Assembly (NCBI RefSeq): GCF_048270095.1
Contig: NZ_JBLWTL010000013.1
Coordinates: 11,296 to 75,295 of the forward strand
DNA length: 64,000 nt
Source: Maricaulis sp048270095
Lineage (GTDB): Bacteria > Pseudomonadota > Alphaproteobacteria > Caulobacterales > Maricaulaceae
Direction of reading: 5' to 3'
Notes under the pieces: model-generated
Told to the model about the DNA's origin: nothing
Databases searched by the model: none
The model's input: only the letters and a program-made list of their open reading frames with translations
Shown here: one piece after another, positions 1-8,100 of the stretch
Position numbering within the stretch: the first letter of the stretch is position 1
Layout of the letters: the number at the start of each line of letters is the position of its first letter
Program-made: the position numbers and the translations under genes

Positions 1-666
1 TGGGAAGGGCGGGGTGATTGTATCGATTGCATGCAATGTGTCGCGGTCTGTCCGATGGGGATTGATATCCGCGACGGCGCCCAGCTGGAATGCATCCAGT
101 GCGCCCTGTGCATCGATGCCTGCGATGATGTCATGCTCAAGGTCGATCGGCCCACCGGGCTGATCGCCTATGAGACCGATGACAATATCGACCGTTTCCA
201 GGCCGGGGAGAAACCGCGCTATCGCTTCGTGCGGGTCCGCACCCTGGTCTATGCCGTGGCGCTGGTTCTGGTCGCCGCCGTGATGCTGGCCGGCCTGCTC
301 AACCGCACCGAACTGGACCTCAATGCCGCGCGCGACCGTAATCCCAATTATGTCCGCCTGTCTGACGGATCGATCCGCAATGGCTACACCATCAAAGTGG
401 TCAACAAGGCCAATGCGCCGCGGGCGCTCGACCTGGTGGTCGACGGAGATCCGGCCCTGATCGTTCGCGTGCTGGGCGCTGCTGACGAGACACCGATGCG
501 TCTCAATATCGAGGCGGACAGGACACGCGACTTCGTGATCTACCTGACCCTGCCGCCAGGCGCGGTGGATGTGCCGCGTGAGGATATCATGTTCCGTGTC
601 GTCGATCCGGCAACTGGCGAAAGCGCCCAGACCCGATCGGTTCTGGTCACGGGGCTGGCCCAATGA
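1..666 (+). CDS. ccoG: Cbb3 oxidase accessory ferredoxin-like protein CcoG/FixG, 3' part
   Basis: Partial gene: the frame is open from base 1, so the N-terminal membrane and first ferredoxin parts lie outside the window; 221 residues are visible. It begins inside a 4Fe-4S motif (CIDCMQCVAVCP) followed by a second Cys cluster (CIQCALCIDACD). Then comes one membrane helix (about residues 79-98, VYAVALVLVAAVMLAGLL) and a C-terminal periplasmic Ig-like domain typical of FixG/CcoG/RdxA. The family is a membrane iron-sulfur protein that reduces Cu(II) during assembly of the CuB site of cbb3 cytochrome oxidase. The stop overlaps the fixH start by 4 bp (ATGA), so translation is coupled. Function is by family; the order G-H-I-S supports it. 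Confidence 0.93.
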   Translation, partial: WEGRGDCIDCMQCVAVCPMGIDIRDGAQLECIQCALCIDACDDVMLKVDRPTGLIAYETDDNIDRFQAGEKPRYRFVRVRTLVYAVALVLVAAVMLAGLLNRTELDLNAARDRNPNYVRLSDGSIRNGYTIKVVNKANAPRALDLVVDGDPALIVRVLGAADETPMRLNIEADRTRDFVIYLTLPPGAVDVPREDIMFRVVDPATGESAQTRSVLVTGLAQ

Positions 667-1130
667 AATCCTTCCTCAACCCGCTGCGCGGCTGGCATGT
701 GCTGGTGATGATCCTGATGTTTTTCGGGGTCACGATCGGCGTCAATGCGACCTTCATCACGCTTGCCCTTCAGACCTTTCCCGGCGAGGATGTGCCGCGC
801 TCCTACGTCCAGGGCATCCATTACAACGACACGCTGGAGGCGCGCCGGCGCCAGGTCGAACTGGGCTGGACGGCGAGCTTCAATGCCGTGGACGGCCGAT
901 TGGTGCTGGCGGTCGACGATGCGGCGGATCGCCCGGTTCCCGGATTGTCGCTGAACGGCGAAATGGTCCATCCGGACACGACAACCGCTTGTCCGCTGGA
1001 CTTCGCCGAAGGGCAGGATGGCCTGTATCGGGCACAGCTTGCGTGTGAAATGGCCGGCCGCTGGCGGGTGCGGGTGAGTAATAGCGGCGATGCGCCGTTC
1101 GAGGTGGAATACGAGTTGTGGCTGCCCTGA
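663..1130 (+). CDS. fixH: FixH family protein (cbb3 oxidase assembly)
   Basis: 155 residues. One N-terminal membrane helix (about residues 12-35, HVLVMILMFFGVTIGVNATFI) is followed by a periplasmic domain. The sequence around SYVQGIHYNDTLEARR and the Ig-like C-terminal part match FixH/CcoH-like proteins. FixH is needed for cbb3 oxidase assembly; its exact role (complex stabilisation or copper delivery) is less settled than FixI. It starts inside the fixG stop and its 3' end overlaps fixI by 13 bp, which fits an operon with translational coupling. Confidence 0.9.
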   Translation: MKSFLNPLRGWHVLVMILMFFGVTIGVNATFITLALQTFPGEDVPRSYVQGIHYNDTLEARRRQVELGWTASFNAVDGRLVLAVDDAADRPVPGLSLNGEMVHPDTTTACPLDFAEGQDGLYRAQLACEMAGRWRVRVSNSGDAPFEVEYELWLP

Positions 1131-3304
1131 TTGCTGCGTTGCCCGGTTCTGCTGCGGGCCAGGCCGACCCCCAGGCCTTTGTGCGCCGGAGTGAGGGGCG
1201 CTCGCATCTTGATCTACTGGTGCGCGGCGCGACCTGCGCCGGCTGTATTGCCCGTATCGAAGCGGGCATGCTCGCCGATGATCGGGTTGAGCAGGCGCGG
1301 CTGAATCTCTCGACCGGGCGCCTGGCCCTGGTCTGGCGCGGTGACGCATCGGCCGCGCGCGGCTTCATCGCCAGGCTGGGCGAGATTGGCTATCCGGCCA
1401 CGCCCTATGAGCCGGAGAATGACAGCGATCCCCAGAAGGAAGATGAGCGGCGTCTGCTGCGTGCGCTGGCCGTTGCCGGCTTTGCGATGGCGAATGTGAT
1501 GCTGCTCTCGATCTCTGTCTGGTCCGGCGGGCTGGAAATGACCGAGGCGATGCAGTCCCTGATGCACCGCATCTCGGCCCTGATCGTGTTGCCGACGGTC
1601 GCCTATTCCGGCCAACCTTTTTTCCGCTCGGCCTGGTCGGTGCTCAAACACCGCCACGTCAATATGGATGTGCCGATCTCCCTCGCCGTGCTCCTGGCCT
1701 GCGGGCTTTCGATCTATGAGACCTTTATCGGCCATGGCGAGACCTATTACGACGCTGCCGCGATGCTGCTCTTCTTCCTGCTGATCGGGCGTTTTCTCGA
1801 CATGCGCCTGCGCGCCAAGGCCAGCCAGGCGGCGCGCGGGCTGGCGGCGATGCAGGCCGCGACCGCCAATCGTCTGCGCAGCGATGGAGCGATGGAAGCC
1901 ATTCCGGCGCGCGATGTTTGCGCTGGCGATCATCTGATCCTGGCCGCCGGCGACCGGGTGCCGGTCGATGCGGTGATCATCGATGGCGAGGGTGCGCTCG
2001 ACGGCTCCCTGGTCAGCGGCGAGACCGCGCCGGTCGAGGCCCGGCCTGGCGTGCAGGTCTTCTCCGGCATGCTCAATACCGACGGCAAGCTGGTGGTGCG
2101 AGCCAGTGCCGACCGCGATAATTCGCTGCTGGCCGAGATCACCCGCATGGTCGAGGCCGGTGAACAAAGCCGCTCGCATTTCGTTCGCCTGGCCGACCAG
2201 GCGGCGCGGCTCTATGTGCCGTTGGTGCATTCGCTGGCACTGGCGACGGTGATTGGCTGGGCGGTGCTGGGCGGCGATTTGCGCGTCGGTATTATCAACG
2301 CCATTGCCGTTTTGATTATCACTTGCCCCTGCGCGCTGGGACTGGCCGTGCCGGCTGTTCACGTCGTCGCCTCCGGGCGTCTGTTCAAAGCGGGTGTGCT
2401 GGTCAAATCCGGTGATGCGCTGGAGCGGATGGCCAGGATCGACACGGTCGTCGTCGACAAGACGGGCACGATGACCGAGGGCTGTCCGCGCCTGCTCGAG
2501 CCGGAGGCTCTGCCCGATGGGATGCTCGAACTCGCAGCGCGTCTGGCCCGTACCAGCCATCACCCGCTGTCGCGCGCCGTGGCCGATGCGGCCGGCATGG
2601 GCCCTGCGGCCCGGGATGTGCGCGAGATCGCCGGTGGTGGTCTGGAATGTGTCGAGGACGGTCAGCGTTTGCGCTTCGGCTCGGCGCGTTGGCTCGGGAT
2701 TGAGGCCGCCAGCGACCCGCATTCAGAGGCCTGGCTGATCGTCGATGAGGGCGAGCCGGTTCGTTTCCGTTTCCAGGACCGCCTGCGCAGCGATGCCCGT
2801 GAGACGATTGACGGCCTGCGCCGGCGCGGTTGCCGGATCGAATTGCTGTCCGGTGATCGCACCGGTCCGGTCGCTGCAATCGCAGGCGAGCTTGGAATCG
2901 AGGACTGGACCGCCGAGCTGAAACCGCAGGACAAGATCGCCCGCATCGAAGCGCTCAGGGCTGACGGTGGCCGCGTGCTGATGATTGGCGACGGCATCAA
3001 TGACGCACCCGCCCTGGCGGCGGCCGATGCCTCGGTTTCGCTGGCTGCGGCGGCGGAGATATCCCAGGCGGCGGCGGATTTTGTGCTGCAGGGCAATAAA
3101 TTGACCGGTTGTCTGGTCGCACTCGATATTTCACGTTCGGCCCGGCGCCGGGTGCTGGAGAATTTCTCCCTGGCGGCGGGCTATAACATGATCGCGGTGC
3201 CGCTGGCGGTGATGGGGATGGTCACACCCCTGATCGCCGCGATTGCGATGTCCGGCTCGTCAATTCTGGTCACACTCAACGCCTTGAGGCTCGCACGCCG
3301 ATGA
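1118..3304 (+). CDS. fixI: Copper-translocating P1B-type ATPase FixI/CcoI
   Basis: 728 residues, GTG start inside the end of fixH. An N-terminal heavy-metal-associated domain carries TCAGC (Cys40, Cys43). The transmembrane metal site is CPC (403-405). The phosphorylation motif DKTGT starts at Asp447, a HP dipeptide lies in SHHPLSRAV and the hinge is GDGINDAPAL. These place it among P1B copper ATPases; within a fixGHIS cluster it is the CcoI/FixI exporter that supplies copper to the cbb3 oxidase active site rather than a CopA detoxification pump. The gene is of family length with no breaks, and its stop overlaps the ccoS start (ATGA). Confidence 0.95.
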   Translation: MAALIAALPGSAAGQADPQAFVRRSEGRSHLDLLVRGATCAGCIARIEAGMLADDRVEQARLNLSTGRLALVWRGDASAARGFIARLGEIGYPATPYEPENDSDPQKEDERRLLRALAVAGFAMANVMLLSISVWSGGLEMTEAMQSLMHRISALIVLPTVAYSGQPFFRSAWSVLKHRHVNMDVPISLAVLLACGLSIYETFIGHGETYYDAAAMLLFFLLIGRFLDMRLRAKASQAARGLAAMQAATANRLRSDGAMEAIPARDVCAGDHLILAAGDRVPVDAVIIDGEGALDGSLVSGETAPVEARPGVQVFSGMLNTDGKLVVRASADRDNSLLAEITRMVEAGEQSRSHFVRLADQAARLYVPLVHSLALATVIGWAVLGGDLRVGIINAIAVLIITCPCALGLAVPAVHVVASGRLFKAGVLVKSGDALERMARIDTVVVDKTGTMTEGCPRLLEPEALPDGMLELAARLARTSHHPLSRAVADAAGMGPAARDVREIAGGGLECVEDGQRLRFGSARWLGIEAASDPHSEAWLIVDEGEPVRFRFQDRLRSDARETIDGLRRRGCRIELLSGDRTGPVAAIAGELGIEDWTAELKPQDKIARIEALRADGGRVLMIGDGINDAPALAAADASVSLAAAAEISQAAADFVLQGNKLTGCLVALDISRSARRRVLENFSLAAGYNMIAVPLAVMGMVTPLIAAIAMSGSSILVTLNALRLARR

Positions 3305-3513
3305 ATGCCCTGATCTGGTTGATACCTGTCGCGCTCGGACTGGGCTTTCTCGGACTGGTCGGCTTTCTGTGGAGTCTGAAAACGGGTCAGTTCGAGGATC
3401 TCGATGGCGCCGGTGAGCGCATCCTGATCGATGACGACAAGCCGCTGCAGCCGCGGCCTCAGCCCGCAGAGGCCGGGGACGAGGCAGAGGGCGAGGGCGC
3501 GAAATCCTTGTAG
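3301..3513 (+). CDS. ccoS: Cbb3-type cytochrome oxidase assembly protein CcoS
   Basis: 70 residues. One N-terminal helix (about residues 4-24, LIWLIPVALGLGFLGLVGFLW) is followed by the family motif KTGQFEDLDG and a short acidic tail rich in Pro and Glu. CcoS is a small membrane protein needed for cofactor insertion into cbb3 oxidase. It overlaps the fixI stop by 4 bp and ends the operon. Its last 55 bp overlap, on the opposite strand, the 3' end of the DUF2189 gene. Confidence 0.93.
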   Translation: MNALIWLIPVALGLGFLGLVGFLWSLKTGQFEDLDGAGERILIDDDKPLQPRPQPAEAGDEAEGEGAKSL

Positions 3514-4232
3514 GCATGCCAGCTGGCATGGGCCAGCCAGGGGAAGACGAGTGCCAGGCCGATCAGGAAAAAGGCCGTGCCGGCGACGGTCATGAAGCCG
3601 ATCAGCCAGGCCCAGGTGAACATCACAAAGGGCTGGCGGCGCACGGCGGTGACACTGGCGACCAGCGCGGTGACCGCATCGACGTCCTGGTCGACCAGCA
3701 TGGGAAAGGCGATCGCCGAAATGGCGAAGGCGATGCCTGCCAGCAGCGAGCCGACAAGGGTGCCGAGCACAAGCAGGGTCATCCCGGCCGGTTCGGACAG
3801 CGAGAATTCCAGGAAAGGTCCCGGCGAAAGCGGGGTGCCGGGGGCGATGATGACGAACATGAATTGCGCGATCTCAAGCCAGGCCATGAGCAGCAGCAGC
3901 AGGAGCAGGGACAGAAACGCGATCTGGGTAATGCGGTCGGGAAAGCGCGAAATGATGACGCGAAAGCGCGGGGCTTCACCGCGTTCGATCGCGCGGCTGA
4001 CCTGGTAGATGCCGATCGCCAGGGCTGGAGCAATCAGTGCGAAGCCGCTTAGCGCCACCGGTGCGACGGCGCCGAGATTGAGTGCCCAGAGCCCGCCAGT
4101 GATCAGCGCGCCAATGCCGACGAAGATCAGACCATAGCTCAGGCTGACGCGGCGTGCCCGCATCATGTCGGCCCAGCCAGCCTTGAGCCACATCCAGGGC
4201 GCGTCGCGCCGGACTTTTTGAAGTGTGATCAT
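3459..4232 (-). CDS. DUF2189 family membrane protein
   Basis: 257 residues with about six hydrophobic segments. The N-terminal motif APWMWLKAGWADMMRA and the following SYGLIFVGIGALITGGLW are typical of the DUF2189 family, an uncharacterised group of alphaproteobacterial integral membrane proteins often found close to cytochrome oxidase genes. The 3' end overlaps ccoS tail to tail by 55 bp; it is not part of that operon. No biochemical function is known. A Pro/Ala/Ser-rich C-terminal tail is encoded in the overlap, so it may be a poorly constrained extension. Confidence 0.8.
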   Translation of the reverse strand: MITLQKVRRDAPWMWLKAGWADMMRARRVSLSYGLIFVGIGALITGGLWALNLGAVAPVALSGFALIAPALAIGIYQVSRAIERGEAPRFRVIISRFPDRITQIAFLSLLLLLLLMAWLEIAQFMFVIIAPGTPLSPGPFLEFSLSEPAGMTLLVLGTLVGSLLAGIAFAISAIAFPMLVDQDVDAVTALVASVTAVRRQPFVMFTWAWLIGFMTVAGTAFFLIGLALVFPWLAHASWHAYKDFAPSPSASSPASAG

Positions 4233-4348
4233 CGTGTCATGCGCTCCAGAATGGCCTGTCTCATATTTCCCCGGTTCGCCGGATTATGCCACACTTTAAT
4301 TGGGCTTATTGTGGGTTGGACCACAGCACGGCCCGCCAGGATGCTTTG

Positions 4349-5056
4349 ATGGACCCGATTGTGCAATTAAGTCTCGCCGGGGGGCTGCTGGCCGGCTTTG
4401 CCTCGAGCCTGCACTGCGCCGGCATGTGCGGCGGCATTGCCTCCGGCCTCATGCTGACCCTGTCGCCGGATGGCGATACCTCGACGCGCGCGCGCACCCT
4501 TCTGCTCGCCCAGATCGGCCGGGTGGCAGCCTATGTGGTGGCCGGTGCGATTGTCGGTCTGATCGGGTCGAGCGTGTATTTTTCCTTCGACCGCGCCGAG
4601 GCGCATCTTCTGCTGCGCTGGGCCGGGGCGGTGACGCTGGTCTATATCGGTCTTTCCGTCGCCGGTTGGGCACCAAGCCTGGCCGGGATGGATCGTATTG
4701 GCACGCGGGTCGTTTCAATGCTGCGCGTGCCTTTGGGCGGTGCGTTCCAGACGGCCAGCCCGGTGCTGGCCGGCTTCGTCTGGGGCTTTCTGCCCTGCGG
4801 CATGGTCTATGCGGCGCTGTTCTACGCCATGCTGTCGGGCTCGGCCGGCGGCGGCGCGGCGATCATGGCCGGCTTCGGGCTCGGCACAGTGCCAGCTGTG
4901 ATCGGTGCCGCCTTCGGCGCCCAACTGCTGATGGGGCTGTCGCAACGGCCCGGCCTGCGCCGCAGCGTCGGGCTGCTGATTGTCGCGCTGGGTGTCGCGT
5001 CGGCGGCGATTCCGTGGCGCGCAGTTGCCGCGTTTTGCGGCATTGATCTCGGCTAG
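4349..5056 (+). CDS. Sulfite exporter TauE/SafE-like (UreH domain) membrane protein
   Basis: 235 residues from the ATG at 4349, chosen because AGGA lies 7-8 bp upstream and the protein then starts directly with its first helix; an ATG 63 bp upstream would add a polar leader. Six or so membrane segments with a conserved ...SSLHCAGMCGG... motif in helix 1 and GFVWGFLPCGMVY in the middle. This is the small UreH/TauE-SafE type found beside fixGHIS in many proteobacteria, where members have been implicated in copper acquisition for cbb3 oxidase (CcoA-like context), though that role is inferred here from neighbours. Transcribed alone after the DUF2189 gene, with a 116-bp divergent gap. Confidence 0.85.
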   Translation: MDPIVQLSLAGGLLAGFASSLHCAGMCGGIASGLMLTLSPDGDTSTRARTLLLAQIGRVAAYVVAGAIVGLIGSSVYFSFDRAEAHLLLRWAGAVTLVYIGLSVAGWAPSLAGMDRIGTRVVSMLRVPLGGAFQTASPVLAGFVWGFLPCGMVYAALFYAMLSGSAGGGAAIMAGFGLGTVPAVIGAAFGAQLLMGLSQRPGLRRSVGLLIVALGVASAAIPWRAVAAFCGIDLG

Positions 5057-5161
5057 CGTCTTGTGAATTGGTATGAAATTCTGGGGAGGACCGGAATTTC
5101 GCGTGCGATTGCACCGCTCGGGCGCTATGGTAAAAAATATCGGGAATGGGGAGATGTTGGT

Positions 5162-8100
5162 ATGTTGAATTGGCGCAAGGGGGCTGCGGCTCTGGTTCTG
5201 GCTGCAGGTCTGGTCGGGTGTTCCGGGCAGGACGCGGATGTCCAGGGGCCTTCGCTCGAGACACGTTCCGCCGATGCGGCTCGCGCTGTCACCGAACCCG
5301 CTTCGAATTTTGCCTTCCTGCGTTATGAAATCGATGTCCAGGGCGATGCGCCCCGGCTCTGCCTCGGCTTTACCCAGCCGCTCGACCCGCAAGCTGATTA
5401 TGAACCCTATGTCGCCCTTGAGCCGGAACGCCCCGTCGCGATGGCGGTCAGTGGCCAGTCGCTTTGTCTGGGCGGGCTCGCCTTCGGTGAAGGCCAGTCG
5501 GTCACGCTGCGTGCGGGCCTCCCCTCCGCCGACGGCCGCGGTCTGCCCACCGACGAGCAGATCGAAATCGATTTCGGTGACCGCCCGGCCTATGTCGGTA
5601 TCGCGGGTGACGGGGTCATCCTGCCGCGCCTGGAGGCTGACGGCCTGGCGGTCGAGACCGTCAATATCGATACCGTTGAAGTCACGGTCTGGCGTGTCAC
5701 GGATCGCGCCCTGGCATTCCGTTCGATCACATCGGGCTTTACCGCCGGATTTGACGAGTATGACTGGCAATCCGAGGAGGAGAGCCCATTTCCGGTCGCC
5801 GAACGCCTCTGGCAGGGCCAGATGGACACGGCCGGCCCATTGAATGCGCCGGTCACGACGGTCTTCCCGCTGGCGCAGACGATCGGACGCCTGCGTCCCG
5901 GTGCCTATTACATCCAGGTCAGCGATGCGGCCGAGCCCGAGGATGGTTATCACGTCCCGGCGCGCTCGAGCCGCTGGCTGGTCATCACCGATCTGGCCCT
6001 GACCGCCTATCGCGGCCGCGACGGCATTGATTACGTGGTGCGCTCGCTGCAGACGGCGCAGCCCGTGCCCGGCGTGCGCGTCGAACTGGTGGCGCGCAGC
6101 AATGAAATTCTCGGCACGGCGACGACCGATGCCGCCGGGCGTGCCCGCTTCGCCGGACCCTTGATGCGCGGTGAAGACGGCAATACGCCCCGCCTGCTGA
6201 CCGCCTATGGCGCCGACAATGACTTCGCCGTGCTCGATCTGCAGCGTAATCCGGTCGATCTAAGCGGGCAGGACATCGCCGGCCGCGACCGCAGCGAAGG
6301 TGCGGACGGCTATTTCTATCTCGACCGCGGCATTTACCGTCCTGGCGAGCAGGTCCATATCGCCGCCATGCTGCGCGATGCCCAGGCGGTGTCGATCTCC
6401 AGCCGCTCCGGCGATCTGGTGCTTTACGGTCCCAATGGTATTGAGGCCGCGCGCCAGCGTTTTGAAGGCGCGCCGATCGGCGGCACCGTGTTCTGGGATT
6501 ATGACCTGGCACGGGAATCCGCGCGCGGCGAGTGGCGTCTTGATGCCATGCTCGACGGCTATGGCCTGATCGCCCAGACCCGGTTTTCGGTCGAGGACTT
6601 CGTGCCGCAGCGCATCGCCCTGGATCTGAGCGCCGACGACTCAACGCCGATGCGGGCCGGTGAGGTCCGCGATGTCGAAGCCAATGTCCGTTTCCTCTAT
6701 GGCGCCCCCGGCGCCGGTCTGCCGGTTGAAGGCACGATCCGTATCGAGGTCGATCCCAACCCATTCCCGGATCATGCCCGTTTCTCCTTCGGCCGTTATG
6801 ATGAGAGCTTCCGCGAAACCAGCCACGACTTGCAGGATACGATTGCCGATGGTGCCGGACGTGCCGTGCTGCGCATCGATCCCGAAGGCGAGGGCGAGGG
6901 CAGCAATGCACCGTTGAGAATTCGCACCGTGATTTCCGCAATCGAGCCGGGCGGCCGTCCGGTGGCTGACGATGTGCGCATTCCCTACCGTCCGCGCGAG
7001 CTTTATCTCGGGCTTGATGCCCAATTCGATGGCCGTCTTGGCAATGATCGTGCCGCCAGCTTCGACCTGGTTGGCCTCAATGCCCTGGGTGAGATGCGCG
7101 CTGCCCGGGTCGAATGGCAGGTCATCCGCACCGACTGGAATTATGACTGGTACCGCACCGAGGGTGGCAGCTGGCGCTGGCGCCGGACCCAGAACTCCGT
7201 CGTCGTCGAGGATGGTGTGGAGGCCCTGTCAGCCGACACCGTTTCCCGGATCGACACCGCCGCCCTGTCCTGGGGCGATTATCAGCTGGTCGTCACCGAT
7301 ATCGAATCCGGAATTTCGTCCAGCACGCATTTCTGGGTTGGCTGGGGCCGGACCTCCTCGACCGGTGATGATGCGCCGGATCGGGTCCGCCTTGCCGGAC
7401 CTGACCAGCCTGTCGCCGCCGGAGAGATGGCGACGATCAGTATTTTGCCGCCCTATGCCGGTGAAGCCGAAATCGTGATCGCCAGCGATCGCGTCCTGGC
7501 AACGCAATCCATCTCCGTGCCCGAGCAGGGCGCTGAAGTCAGCTTCCGCGTCACCGAGGAGTGGGGCGCGGGTGCCTATGCGATGGTATCCGTCTTTACG
7601 CCGCGTGACCCTGTGGCGCAGCCTCGTCCGCGCCGCGCTGTCGGTGTGACCTATCTCGCCGTCGATACTGGCGACCGCGAGCTCGCACTCAGTCTGGATG
7701 CGCCGGAGGTGGCGCGTCCGCGGCAGCCGCTCGATATTGCGATTACCGCGACGGGTCCGGTGCGCGCCGGGGCCTGGGTGACCGTGGCGGCGGTTGATGA
7801 GGGCATTCTCGCACTGACCCGTTTTGCCTCACCCGACCCGGTGGGCTGGTATTTCGGACGCTCCTCGCTGGCGGTTGATCTGCTCGATGATTACGGTCGG
7901 CTGCTCGATCCCAATCAGGGTGCAGCTGCGCCTGTGCGCACGGGCGGCGACCAGATTGGCGGCGCTGGCCTGACGGTCGTGCCGACCCGCACCGTGGCGT
8001 TGTTCTCCGGCCCGGTCGCCTTTGATCGCGCCGGAAATGCGACCGTGACGCTGGATATCCCCGACTTCAATGGCGAGCTTCGGCTGATGGTCGTTGCCTG

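Noticed and set aside
1214..2722. Long 502-codon minus-strand open frame opposite fixI
   Set aside because: Composition (Arg, His, Gln, Gly) is that of an antisense shadow of a high-GC gene; fixI on the plus strand has every P-type ATPase motif.
4233..4348. FNR/FixK box between the DUF2189 and TauE-like genes
   Set aside because: No TTGAT-N4-ATCAA-like site is visible in this gap.
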